Source: Alphaproteobacteria bacterium | GTDB taxonomy: Bacteria > Pseudomonadota > Alphaproteobacteria > SMXS01 | Assembly: GCA_028284945.1 (NCBI GenBank) | Contig: JANQQJ010000041.1 | Coordinates: 95,792 to 159,791, forward strand | Direction: 5' to 3' | Length of the DNA stretch: 64,000 nt | In this document: one piece after another, positions 37,601 through 42,627 of the stretch | Position numbering within the stretch: position 1 is the stretch's first letter | Layout of the letters: every line of letters starts with the position of its first letter | Notes under the pieces: model-generated | The model's database searches: none | What the model saw: the letters and a program-made list of their open reading frames with translations, nothing else | What the model was told of the DNA's origin: nothing | Made by a program: the position numbers and the translations under genes

Positions 37601-39532
37601 GGCACCGTCTTGAATGTTAACGGTCGTGCCAATCGAATTGTCGACATAGATGCCCGCACCATCAACACCATTGGTCAGGTCCATGCGCGTGCCAACACCA
37701 ATGAAGTTCAGGGTGTTGTCTTCGACATCATCGATATGGGCACCGTCTGTGTTGGCGCCGTCATGCGTCAGCGTTGCACCATCGAGCAATTCGACCGTGT
37801 TACCGTTGGAATCGTCATCGATCGCAATACCCGCGCTGCCGGCGCCCATGCCGGTTGCGGAATTGGCAACGACGCCTTCACCAAAGGTGACGGTATTGTC
37901 GAGTGAGCCTTCCGTAATCTGCACCAGGCCATCATCGGAACCCGCGCCGCCATAATCGATATCGACTGAGGAGCCATCGCCGCCCATGTCGATGTCGTTG
38001 CCGGACGCCGCTTCTTCGAGACGGACCGTCGAACCGGTCGCGCCTTGCGTGTCGATCACAACAACGCTGCCGGCGTCCGTGCCGACATTGATGTCATTGA
38101 TGTTGCCTGAAACTTCGAAGCCCTCGCCACTGGCATAGATGCTCGAATTATCGAAGTTGATCGTGGTGCCACCAGCGGCGATGTCGAAGCCGTCATCGCC
38201 GAGGCGGCTGGTCGGATCATCGTCATTGCCCAGATTGGCAAAGTCGATGTCCATGGTCGAACCGTCGCCAGCGGCGCCAATGTTCACACCGTCGTCTTCA
38301 GCATAAGCCTGAATCCGTTCGCTGGTGCTGTGACCCTGAACGTTGACCGTGTGGGCCGCATTATCGATCACAATCGCGGTGCCACCGGCGTTGGTGCCTT
38401 CGGTCGCGTCAAGGACACCGTCCGTGTTATCTGGCGTGCGCGCGTCGATAATTTGTGTATCGATGATCGTGCTGTTGCCAGCGTCACCAATGTTAACCAC
38501 ACTGCCGGAAGTGCCGACAACCTGCACACCATCGCTGGAGCCAGTGCCATCAATCCGGATGGTACCACCGCCACGGATGGTGACGTTGGAGTCGTCCTCA
38601 ACCCGAAGACCAGAGCGGCCACCCTGGATCACACCACCGGTCAGGTTGTGGATGATGACATCAGTGTCGCCACCGGTGTCGCCATCATCGTCGTCAACAC
38701 GAATACCATCGTCGACCGAGCCGCCATCGATCAGCGAACGTGCCGTACCCGGGCGCACAGAATCGTCGGTGCTGTTCTGGATAAACACACCATTACTATC
38801 CACGATGTTGATGCCGATGCCGCCACCGACGCCGTCCGCATCACCGTGGATAATACCTGAAGAACAGGCCAGCCCAGCCGCAGGCGCACCGTTACACGCC
38901 GCCTGGTTCCCGTCCTGGTTCAGATCGATATTGAAGATATTCACCGTGGTTGAGTCATCGATGAAGATACCGCCGTCTCCACCCTCAACCTTACCGCCGC
39001 CCTGCGCGTTGGTCGCGCTCGGGTTAATCACCCCGAGACCGTCATCACTACCGTTCAGCACAGAAACGTTACTCGCACCCTGGACGATGATCGCCGTATC
39101 GCCACCACCGGGAGCGTTGTTGATCGCCAGCACCTGTCCGACCGTACCAACCGGAACCTGCTGCGCGTCATCCTGAATACGGATGGAAATGTTGCTGCTG
39201 CCCGATTCAACGAAAATACCGGACCGGAAGACAGCGCCGGAATCACCGGTCGCCTCCCCATCTTCGTTCACGTTGATGTTTAGGTTGTCGAAACCGTTCG
39301 TCTCATAGCCGAAGCGCACGCCCCCCGTCGGACCGTCACAGTTGACGGTCTGGTTGCTCGCGCCTGCCGAGTTGTCGGCGCCATCGCCGGCCTCATCGAC
39401 ACAGGCTGCGTAAGCCGGGGTCACGGTGCCCAAGCCAGACCAAGCCACCAATGTCAGTGCGAAGCCCAAGGCGGCGACCTTCGCGGCATCAGTGATCTTG
39501 AGATTAATAATGTTGTTGATGAAGAGATGCAT
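22640..39532 (-). CDS. Giant autotransporter (type Va), 5,630 residues, repeat-rich beta-solenoid
   Basis: One uninterrupted frame encodes a secreted surface protein. Layout by residue: 1-42 long signal peptide ending TPAYA; 43-1150 beta-helix with NNGxI-type turns; about 1150-3060 solenoid of 'G(D/N)xNxV' rungs with at least 25 exact GDDN; 3064-3298 propeller-like insertion; 3300-4320 more beta-helix; 4320-5340 acidic PDGxxDF modules and an autochaperone-like segment; 5345-5630 a 12-strand-type autotransporter barrel (from RAAVWVAGQF to the terminal GLRLHF). The protein is very rich in Asp, Asn, Gly and Thr, and poor in Lys and Arg. Ten cysteines occur, all in five close pairs. GGGAG precedes the ATG. 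Function unknown; adhesion or biofilm scaffold is an inference from the fold. Assembly errors in the repeats cannot be excluded. Confidence 0.95.
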   Translation of the reverse strand: MHLFINNIINLKITDAAKVAALGFALTLVAWSGLGTVTPAYAACVDEAGDGADNSAGASNQTVNCDGPTGGVRFGYETNGFDNLNINVNEDGEATGDSGAVFRSGIFVESGSSNISIRIQDDAQQVPVGTVGQVLAINNAPGGGDTAIIVQGASNVSVLNGSDDGLGVINPSATNAQGGGKVEGGDGGIFIDDSTTVNIFNIDLNQDGNQAACNGAPAAGLACSSGIIHGDADGVGGGIGINIVDSNGVFIQNSTDDSVRPGTARSLIDGGSVDDGIRVDDDDGDTGGDTDVIIHNLTGGVIQGGRSGLRVEDDSNVTIRGGGTIRIDGTGSSDGVQVVGTSGSVVNIGDAGNSTIIDTQIIDARTPDNTDGVLDATEGTNAGGTAIVIDNAAHTVNVQGHSTSERIQAYAEDDGVNIGAAGDGSTMDIDFANLGNDDDPTSRLGDDGFDIAAGGTTINFDNSSIYASGEGFEVSGNINDINVGTDAGSVVVIDTQGATGSTVRLEEAASGNDIDMGGDGSSVDIDYGGAGSDDGLVQITEGSLDNTVTFGEGVVANSATGMGAGSAGIAIDDDSNGNTVELLDGATLTHDGANTDGAHIDDVEDNTLNFIGVGTRMDLTNGVDGAGIYVDNSIGTTVNIQDGAVVQADGDADTEGMLINPSQDTITNIGTTGTDPASLISTMGDGYVVDGTDPTADANVLNIGDLGLVRGFGNGVVLEGDDSIDSYFEALFGGADDDGAGNDVNNSGVIRAGADGSGHGVLVSNTNSDVDNSGGEIYAQGTNSDGVRMEGTIHTNLGEDCEIATNCTGPEGIDPTGISESVYQSDADSFIFAGRDGLAYEDGIDGLGETLPAEQLLGAPEIIYEHLDNEGMIVAADDGISVNDYFDVVNFDTGQIIFGGLSDGSLSSGNGGDGINAGANNIITNNGLLQSGTTATADSHGIEVTGGGNTITNNGRIVTVQSGMGNGVSVNKGVPGPLAVELLAADLDKIDLSGLEPVMGADGVDDTGAGGDGIHADVDGETQGVITNADAIIAEDDGIQVGDGGSFLPEERQVVINTSDAYIVAKDDGIVGGDDVFVTNQDGGLIGTGNVADDDGNGSFGINLGDRAEVDNSGFIVGEGGGIKVQNAASKVIQAGVTNTGVIDVGTIGLHLEGDDNDADNLRGTPVSAAAILLGAADGGLIQSMDTAVRIDGDRNDLFNDGDLIGGMGPALLINGDFNEVDSQNGLIDTDAMDLGANAVQINGNTNIVNTTDITGDEDGINITGDHNVVDVVASAGAGIAAVATDGNVTAENGDGVDIDGGDHNVVNVAGFVSGDPGVVINNGNHNDVIVNGNITGALEGVLITNGSHNVVESTTGAIQGGSADGLRIDENSNKNEVTADLGISSATGGDGVEINGNDNFVGTGLTGSIGGFWDGVEIGGNDNLVEVGSGGITGTNGEGVQIGSDTGDEAHGNTVTTTGRIVADQDAVQITGNDNLVIAGQGIQSNNAAGVNIVGNDNEVDSNSPVTITGATSGVLITGNDNIVTEDGLIDGLGGDGVNATGAGNVVEAFGITGTEDGVELNGAGNTVNVGGFGIDGATEEGVQIGSVAPSDGNVVDVDGDITGNLDAVQITGDQNTVTASTIDSASAAGVNITGDQNQVSAEGVMSIEGGTVGVTINGDENVVESNGKIEGLGGNGVEIIQGDGNVVDANTFIQGTTNGAVVGGNNNTVQAGTDITGTGGAGASISGDFNTVSSGGTIDGQSTDGVNITGNENDVTATTAITGVQDGVQIDGNENDVETGTISGGTGAGVDITGDGNDVAATAAATISGATGVNIAGNQNNVSSAGDITGTAGNAVTINGDDNIVSTNGAIDSATALGIEVTGGSGNTINAASVEGATDAVNLGSGNTLLVDGNVNAEGGDALILDDANLVDIGGDVTATGDGIVIGTALDMGDNNIINIDGSVDVDGDGIKIWGNNNDITVAGTLDAGGDAFVLNGFDNNRIDVGDVIAGGSFIVVGSNNDVDTGNVDTGGTAISATDNNDILVDGNINAGTGAGGGDGLNLGDDNDVEVKGYIDADGNGGTGGAGIVAEDDNKIDVEGDNAGVSVSSATIGLDLGDDNEVDIAEDVVAGTIGIQAGDDNEIEAGDVIAGALGIHHGVTMEDDNELEVDSITAGGTGIIMGDQNIVDVEDDIDAEGAGIVGGDRNIIDIGEDGGVSIDAAGGAGVELENNNIVDIDGSVNGSTLGMMLGRSNDVFIGGDLTGGSGGLVAGRDNDVFIDGNVGGGTGDAINIGRDTDVDVTGDVSGERGVVIAGDDADVTVDGSITGTGGTAISIAGDDSDVSADSIDGSVIINGDDNDVDNDGNLTNGSLAMVGDDNDYDGNTIEGSVTVTGEQNTVNASAVTESVSVAGDDNNLDLTSIGLSLTVNGDDNDVDTDGGNIGGDTNITGDQNTLSAGNVEGELNIDGNGNISIDVGVVEDGLDIDGNLNNVVAESITSANRNGVDINGDDNNVTTTGNSITGVIGVNINGDDNDVDAGGLITGTDGIAVQIDGDDNDVESTGMVGDVIVLNGGDDNSIDTGDITGLVNINGDDNDLDAGAISGTLAFTGDSNKANITSAGATNLLGDDNNVTATGDLASLDVTGDDNDVDSANVTTTVALLGDDNTLDTGTIGGSTILSGDHNRVDATSIGSLLTITGDDNNVDTDGGAIGDAVSVTGDDNNIDSGNVGGALTLTGDDNNADVGTIAGAATIGGDDNNLESGNVSGDLDIDGSDNTADVGTVAGNVEITGDDNTADTGNVTGGLDIDGDDNTADVGTVAGAGIDVTGDDNKVDATSSVSSDIGIDNQGDSNTFDISGTIQGLDGDGISNVGDNNTFEFGGIGNSTGWAIDSEGNKNSFTSTGTVVGVNGGVNLDGDDNDVSVSAITGNNGTGLAISGSENDVDVTNNVTGTGGVTVSGSGNNIDVGNDIEGNTGVGVDIGGSGNILDALDVSGDLDGLNVSGDGNIVTTATVDGGDNGVDVVGDGNIINTTDVTAGEIGVNVSGDDNVVNTGNITVNDSIGGANISGDGNIVTGGDIGGNHSETVMLATVGRPSESRSPSRLIHIDPDTGDVIEVFDEFSVRISDLESNPDTGQVYAMEGNADTNTPRLMMLDPETGELTAITTLNGFATSASSITYDDTTDTLYGVNRIGSPSDSVFTIDPNTGATVALGDNGDQYSRVAIDTDSTGDLVLQNFSSFNSVDKSDGSLTFLFSGGAGVDGEFEFGPGDVLYAVTGSNGLSTEDDIYIIDQTNGTASFFTDIGKVGNGISGLAFTDLGGFVDGYGVQISGEGNIVEYNNVRSTGTAASITGDGNDFDANDLTSFDGSGLVIAGNANEATVNSINAGGGDDDDGLSVSGTGNIITVAESIRAGGDGVDVSGVGNILNLNGVSLYAEADGITNFSSDNDWNIADIIINAWDDGIVLGKNGTAASREIIEFNGTINADDDGITGNDNNDSVAETGSYWDVVNTGTINADTDDNNDGTGIFLEDFNQVVNEGTITGWNGIEVNNDNIVINNGTIDVENIGIHVEDRNYVENNSDLTINTEIGDGINANNDNGYAFVTVNNPEPGAPTSVLARNAGGIFNNGTIDAGDDAIEVANRNLVVNNGSATGDDDGVELNGVNNVLVNNVVGSSRSSIQGGDEGVEIDGNDNVVINYADISSDDGTTDPNNADDGVDIDGSGNFLLNTATGVIRSEGAQENTIAQDNISQDLTPGPTFGTQTAATGDGVQDFTTMDDGMGNEVLDENLTQDIQSGRGTGSDGVSIGDGDDDGTGNSDNNNVINIGLISGAEDGIEVNGSSGGSSNNVIINAIEGVIEGRDDDGVEFDDNADSNTLFNRGTVRGEDNGVLIVDGSNFNLILNASTSSIIGGSLQCQADGRDCDGVHIDSSSTGNTIWNGINADTDVPVRTLTFDEFGAPVINVLDDDAGVALGGVIRGEEDGIDSAANSTTIYNTAGSTIEGDRDDGIELDNNSTVNNSGTILGGVGFTGPNPDDDSAGIDMLDFNDVNNMGGWIEGGVFGILAGDSNDIINANGRIVSTGGEGSIGISVDNDNFIASGGEVGLIQGTHVGIAINGTDNVVANDALITGEDAGIYVGGETNKENLIVNFGNGVIRVTGTGEFPAPAPAMDDDDDMDEETQGDTGISIGFPEGAVAAINAFGSQDGESEGTEGDDDQQQPANVGSVDGDILVVINAGLIDGADAFGDVPVDLVTQDDLGNVTAEVPDGMNDFDVVDNVAIERMVNVQQTNRFAVLGGEGSEIIVNTPSTGNLLGGNAAQTLTGFTDGDLPAVPDGGSQTGTAEGEYDGEVTDSPGGIILGDIYTDGGDDILALGTGSIFDDPNTDAVNDGNADLGQDLELTMVPTIVMVVDDPETEVDESEGGTAMEIVQVEQQTDVGIDTLVLYGEGTGEDRGVYGGTLTEAELLYKVGPGTWDLNGNVTIDGAPIDMPMPIDRNGDGIFDDDELNDPANFITETVATEIHYGRLNVGGSLLVPLDADGDGNQDLDPTTEEPLFVIEPQSQAELSSPVVEVLGGGTLGGHGTVITDPSVRGGNGGVNVTGRVSPIMIRGQLVASIDPLPVDTGAQDPDTGSFLADDPDTPDVDESAPDGINDFMTVDNKAQDPVTGADIPDDAGTPDVDESAPDGLPDFTTVDNVTQNGAGVITAFVPDGVDDFDGATGNVLQNLTFETTLVDQPADPLGNAIAADRLEGFVAPENFIREEIAMDMPFDLPSDTPKYGTINPGDETTKIGTLTVVGNVNFSDPVTDYTTYVVGEVVPVDAISQDPMDGSDTGAGPDGIQDFATVDEVTQDLTTGDITDGETGDGIPDFLTIDTLTQDEMTGEITAFEPDGIDDFDPDTGDVRRDVIEGELATTSIETEIQGREVVKSWGSQFTADLSDISSAGTMIGDSDMLVVVASGAEKAIVDEKQDLFTVGPVDTGAQDPDTGAFLNDDPNTPDVDESAPDGINDFETVDLVAQDPMTGEIIQDDPFTPENEAAPDGLDDFNTVDNVTQDEMGNITDDTQGDGIPDFDMGTGNVLQDLIFADTMEPNQPGQDGIPDTVAQVITPVEDGNANLAGRLNIVLDGKFVDVTTNGSEPTIPTGGTGCDDAPDGTPNCETENPAFTTPDGIPDVDENGNRITTADYSDMGLVYDIIKTPDGAVNGTFSDLGFDGGPNDGAIVLQYDDPSTPDVNEEVRVQVFKAALLYLPQTVRIISIPSFADKGNTQNQNLVGAYIDSFTQYGLNTDSLHEQIAYLGKADNIAAGLEGINPEWFNAFNEAAINAAMQNDRQVYLRTLEAQFGAAPSSSRVVMNVTDNSTSGASGDDNRAAVWVAGQFDTVDVSENDGFLNYDFDTVSGFIGFDYEIIDNTLLIGIMGGFGNTDIDFDGRTGEGDIDQWNIGGYLSYFTEDLFAYIQGGIGDLDLTSERDISFGSQFGSFDALALADYDGDFAYISGKAGYSFDIGENGIKLTPEIGLAWVEVEQDAFAETGAGNLNLLIDEQSAKSFRVTAQLRVSKTFKTGNGGHWTPYLRAGIAHEFEDDLRAITGRIEGVPNSSFTVFGEVARETTGLFGVGVNASVSEMISLFLDYEGEFGGGYEEHSVTGGLRLHF
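22643..23500 (-). other. Autotransporter beta-barrel domain of the giant protein
   Basis: Residues about 5345-5630 alternate polar and hydrophobic residues in strands separated by short turns (AVWVAGQFDTVDV, LIGIMGGFGNTDIDF, WNIGGYLSYFTED, FAYISGKAGYSFD, YLRAGIAHEFEDD). The chain ends with an aromatic Phe, the BAM recognition signal. This is the translocator that places the passenger on the cell surface. Confidence 0.9.
24330..25738 (-). repeat. Acidic PDGxxDF modules in the giant protein
   Basis: Three long copies of a module of pattern 'QDPxTG ... DESAPDGxxDFxTVDxxxQD' lie at about 25416-25738, 24860-25150 and 24330-24672. The first and third both start PVDTGAQDPDTG and run in parallel for about 105 residues. 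Shorter copies occur upstream in the protein at about 26750-26860 and 28215-28370. Asp-rich loops such as DADGDGNQD and DRNGDGIFDDDE nearby look like calcium sites of the thrombospondin-3/dockerin kind; calcium binding is inferred. Confidence 0.8.
29640..30343 (-). other. Propeller-like domain inserted in the solenoid
   Basis: Residues about 3064-3298 break the GDxN repeat pattern. They read instead as four to six blades with recurring 'xxIDPDTGxx' or 'MLDPETGELT' strands (RLIHIDPDTGDVIEVF, LMMLDPETGELTAI, SVFTIDPNTGATVAL, IYIIDQTNGTASFF) and 'YAMEG', 'LYGVN', 'LYAVTG' turns. This is the style of beta-propeller domains seen in secreted bacterial proteins. The solenoid resumes with VQISGEGNIVE straight after it. 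Confidence 0.75.
31109..31870 (-). repeat. Tandem 18-residue (54-bp) GDDN repeats, 14 units
   Basis: Within residues 2555-2808 of the giant protein, 14 consecutive units begin with GDDN or a close variant. Eleven are exactly 18 residues long; the others are 17, 19 and 20. A typical unit is GDDNNVTATGDLASLDVT. Positions 1-4 (GDDN) and the valine/isoleucine pattern are conserved while the rest varies, so the copies have diverged at the DNA level. Confidence 0.9.
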
Positions 39533-39773
39533 TGATCTCGACTCCCTATTCAGACGGTACGGCGATAACGGTGCCCTTGAGGGCGCTCGCTCGGTTAGTT
39601 ATTCCGCGTATTGATACACGGTTGACGCTGCCAGGCAACGCCAAAACGTAGAAGTTTCGGTTACAAATCAAGAAGCTCGGTCTTATGAGACCCCTCCCTA
39701 AACCCTACTCAGCCCTTGGGAAAATCCCCAATACGGGCAGTGTCCTTCGGCCCAATTCCCTCCGGACAGGGTA
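39533..39773 (-). other. Long 5' leader of the giant autotransporter gene, with hairpins
   Basis: About 240 bases separate the best promoter candidate from the ATG, and no protein is encoded there on either strand. Three short perfect hairpins are seen: TTGGG-aaaatc-CCCAA (39716-39731), GGTCT-tatg-AGACC (39679-39692) and GCCCT-tg-AGGGC (39573-39584). No known riboswitch class is recognised. The leader could be a regulatory UTR. Confidence 0.4.
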
Positions 39774-39803
39774 TTAATACGCTTTCCCGGAGTCTTATTG
39801 CAA
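39774..39803 (-). promoter_or_regulatory. Candidate promoter of the giant autotransporter gene
   Basis: On the minus strand TTGCAA (39798-39803) and TATTAA (39774-39779) are 18 bp apart, downstream of an AT-rich tract (39803-39840). This is the best sigma-70-like pair in the 416-bp divergent spacer. Tentative. Confidence 0.35.
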
Positions 39804-39948
39804 GCCCAACAAAAGCCAAAAATGCAAAAAAATCCTAGCTGTGGCCGGGTTAATTCCGGCACTAAGTGGTAACAAAACAGTCACAAACTGCGTTGGGACC
39901 CTGATGACGACCGCGGGCCCAGAAACGCTTGGCCACCAGGAGAAGCTG

Positions 39949-40746
39949 ATGTCCGCATCTGAGAATCACCCGCAAGACCAAGGATTGGGCCGGATCATCC
40001 GGCAAGACCACGGCTCCGTTCTGGCCATCGGAATCGACCGGCCCCGGAAACTGAACGGCTTTACACAACATATGCTGGGTGAACTGGCGCAGGCATACCA
40101 AGACTATGAAGATGGCGACTGGCGCTGCGCCGTTCTGTTCACCACGGGCAAGCATTTTACCGCCGGCCTGGATCTGGCCAATATCGACAGAGGCCAGCCG
40201 CTGTTCCCGCGTGACCTGATTGACCCGGTCAATCTTTACCCGCCGCTTCGCAGCAAGCCAGTCGTGGCGGCCACGCGCGGCATTACCTATACAATCGGGT
40301 TCGAGCTGGCGCTAGCCGCCGACTTTATTGTGTGCGGCTCGGACGCGCGGATTGCTCAGCTGGAGGTCAAACGCGGCTTGATGCCGACCTGCGGCGGCAC
40401 GGCCCGCATGGTGGAGCGCGCCGGCTGGGGCAACGCTATGCGTTATCTGCTGACCGGTGACGAGCTCGACGCCGCCACCGCCTTACGGCTTGGCTTCGTA
40501 CAGGAGGTTGTCGACCCAGAAGCCGTCTTCGGCCGCGCCATGGTTCTGGCCAAACGTATTGCCGATCAGGCGCCGCTCGCGATCACTGCTGTCATGGAAG
40601 ACGCCCGCCGCAGCCTGGCCGAGGGGATCGACACGTCAACCGCCATGCTCGATGAGACCAGCGGCAGGCTGCGCGATTCCGAAGATGTTGCGGAGGGCTA
40701 TCGCTCGTTCGTCGAGAAGCGCAAGGCCAACTTCAAGGGCCGTTAA
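39949..40746 (+). CDS. Enoyl-CoA hydratase/isomerase family protein (crotonase)
   Basis: The 265-residue crotonase-fold enzyme starts at ATG 39949, just after AGGAGAAGCTG; the frame is open further upstream but without a better signal. The oxyanion-hole segment is GKHFTAGLDL. Both hydratase glutamates appear to be present (YTIGFELALAADF and QLEVKRGLMPTCGGTARM). It would hydrate a trans-2-enoyl-CoA, a step after acyl-CoA dehydrogenase. It is convergent with a thioesterase gene, 10 bp apart. A small dyad GCCGG-gttaatt-CCGGC lies upstream at 39844-39860. Confidence 0.9.
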   Translation: MSASENHPQDQGLGRIIRQDHGSVLAIGIDRPRKLNGFTQHMLGELAQAYQDYEDGDWRCAVLFTTGKHFTAGLDLANIDRGQPLFPRDLIDPVNLYPPLRSKPVVAATRGITYTIGFELALAADFIVCGSDARIAQLEVKRGLMPTCGGTARMVERAGWGNAMRYLLTGDELDAATALRLGFVQEVVDPEAVFGRAMVLAKRIADQAPLAITAVMEDARRSLAEGIDTSTAMLDETSGRLRDSEDVAEGYRSFVEKRKANFKGR

Positions 40747-40756
40747 CGACCACTCT

Positions 40757-41182
40757 TTATTCTATCAAGGACGCAGACAACCGGTCGCGAAACGCAGACG
40801 GCAGACTCGCCGCCCGGCGGGAGTCGCGGCTGATGTAAACCAGTGTGCCCAGGCAGATGGCAACACAGCCATTCTCGACAAAGGCCCCCTGTCCCAGGGT
40901 AAACGACTTGCCGCCGATCCGCGCCACCCCGGTACCGATATCGACGGAATCATCGCGGCCGATTTCGGCCAGATACCGAATCTGCAACTCGCCCAGAACC
41001 ATGCCGGCGTCCGGCGCTAGCGGCAGGTCACCCAGAATCGCATTACGCGCCTGTTCAAAGTAGCTCACGATCACCGCGTGATTAACGTGCCCCATTAGAT
41101 CGAGGTCCCGGTAGCGGACATCAATCCGGGTCCACACATCAAATCGTGATCGATCGTTCAGCCCGTCATAACCAGCGTCCAC
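40757..41182 (-). CDS. Acyl-CoA thioesterase, 4HBT hotdog family
   Basis: The 141-residue single hotdog domain carries the 4HBT signature RYRDLDLMGHVNHAVIVSYF near residues 23-42, including the catalytic Asp of the RDLDLMGHVN segment. Such enzymes release free acids from acyl-CoA or hydroxybenzoyl-CoA. It is divergent from the Rieske oxygenase gene (99 bp between starts) and convergent with the enoyl-CoA hydratase gene. Confidence 0.88.
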   Translation of the reverse strand: MDAGYDGLNDRSRFDVWTRIDVRYRDLDLMGHVNHAVIVSYFEQARNAILGDLPLAPDAGMVLGELQIRYLAEIGRDDSVDIGTGVARIGGKSFTLGQGAFVENGCVAICLGTLVYISRDSRRAASLPSAFRDRLSASLIE

Positions 41183-41281
41183 GACGTCCCCTCCCGCCTG
41201 TTGATTCCGATCAATGCCGGTTTTTCAGCACCCGTGCAGATTATTGCTGCGTTCAAAGCAAACTGTACGGGAGATTTCAAG

Positions 41282-42571
41282 ATGAACATCCAACGGGTCA
41301 AAGACAGCCCCTTCACACCAGTCGACAAGGCTCCTGAACCGGAGCTTGGCTGCGATGCCATTCCCGCGTCGCGCTACACGTCCCGCGACTATATGGAAAA
41401 AGAGTGGGAGAACATGTGGACCAAGGTCTGGTTGCTGGGCGGGTTCCTCGCCGACATTCCGGACCCAGGCGATTATATCTGTACGGAGATCGGCTGGGAA
41501 TCGATCCTGCTGGTCCGCGATAGTGACGGTGATGTCCGCGCTTTCTACAATGTCTGTCAGCACCGCGGTAATCAGCTGCGTGTGCCGGGCATCGGCCACG
41601 CCGAAAGCTTCAAATGCGCCTATCACCATTGGGAATGGACCATCGATGGCGAGGTCAAGAACATCCCCGACCCTGATGATTTCCCGCAAGGCCTGCCCTG
41701 CGACAAGGTTCAGCTTAAAGAGATGCCCTGCGACACCTGGGGCGGCATGATCTGGTTCTCGATGAACGAAGATGTCGAACCGCTGGCCGACTATCTGGGA
41801 GTGGTGCCGTCACATCTGGACGCCTATCACTTCGAAAAAATGGTCTGCGTCAACGACGCCACGGTCGAATGGCACTGCAACTGGAAATCCTCGATTGATG
41901 CCTTCAACGAGACCTATCACGTGCAGGGCATTCATCCCCAACTGATGTGGTGCCTGGACGACGTCGACGTACAGACCGATCTGTACGATAAGCATAGCCG
42001 CTATCTCGTACCATTCGGCGCCATCTCACCCCGCATCAACCTGGAAGATCCCAAGCAAATCCCTGGCCCGATGCAGGACATGATGGTGGCTGCCGGGATG
42101 GACCCCGCGACCTATGAGGGCGATGTGACGACGGTCCGCCGCGACATCCAAAAACACAGGCGTGCGCAGGGCAATTCGATCGGCTTCGATATCTCGGACA
42201 TGAACGACGATCAGCTGACCGACGACTACCACTATTTCATTTTCCCGAACCTGACGCTGAACACCCATTGTGACTCGCTGATGCTGTTCCGCCAGCGGCC
42301 GCATGAGACGGACCCGGACAAGATGTATTTCGACATCTGGAACTTCGCCATGCCCAAGGAAGGCGAAGACGTGCCGGAACGGGCCAATCACCGTGAGCTG
42401 GTTCATGGCAAAGATTCACTTGGACTGGTCGTCGATCAGGATGCGTTTAACCTGCCCCGCGTTCAGCGCGGCATGCACAGCCGGGGCTTCGAGAAAGGTC
42501 TTTGGATTCCGTTCCAGGAACGCCGTATCCGGCACTTCCACAAAACGCTTGAGGACTATGTCGGCGAGTAA
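41282..42571 (+). CDS. Rieske non-heme iron oxygenase, alpha subunit (first copy)
   Basis: This is a 429-residue oxygenase subunit. The Rieske cluster ligands are Cys92, His94, Cys112 and His115. The mononuclear iron site is NETYHVQGIH, with His213 and His218. The bridging residue, usually Asp in D-x-Y-H, is Glu210 here. The start is ATG 41282 after GGGAG; the open frame begins earlier without a signal. No reductase or ferredoxin gene is nearby. The substrate is unknown. A strong terminator follows. Confidence 0.92.
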   Translation: MNIQRVKDSPFTPVDKAPEPELGCDAIPASRYTSRDYMEKEWENMWTKVWLLGGFLADIPDPGDYICTEIGWESILLVRDSDGDVRAFYNVCQHRGNQLRVPGIGHAESFKCAYHHWEWTIDGEVKNIPDPDDFPQGLPCDKVQLKEMPCDTWGGMIWFSMNEDVEPLADYLGVVPSHLDAYHFEKMVCVNDATVEWHCNWKSSIDAFNETYHVQGIHPQLMWCLDDVDVQTDLYDKHSRYLVPFGAISPRINLEDPKQIPGPMQDMMVAAGMDPATYEGDVTTVRRDIQKHRRAQGNSIGFDISDMNDDQLTDDYHYFIFPNLTLNTHCDSLMLFRQRPHETDPDKMYFDIWNFAMPKEGEDVPERANHRELVHGKDSLGLVVDQDAFNLPRVQRGMHSRGFEKGLWIPFQERRIRHFHKTLEDYVGE

Positions 42572-42598
42572 TTCTTCCCCCTCATTGCGAGGCACTTG

Positions 42599-42625
42599 CG
42601 CCCGGCTTCGGCCGGGCGTTTTTTT
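42599..42625 (+). terminator. Rho-independent terminator after the first Rieske gene
   Basis: CGCCCGGC-ttcg-GCCGGGCG (42599-42618) followed by seven T. It ends 3 bp before the convergent protease gene. Confidence 0.95.
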
Positions 42626-42627
42626 GT

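Noticed and set aside
22628..39180. Many long plus-strand open frames opposite the giant gene (for example 23726-25786, 26030-27340, 30344-31294)
   Set aside because: They mirror the repeat codons of the minus-strand gene, have no signal, domain or ribosome site, and would not exist without it.
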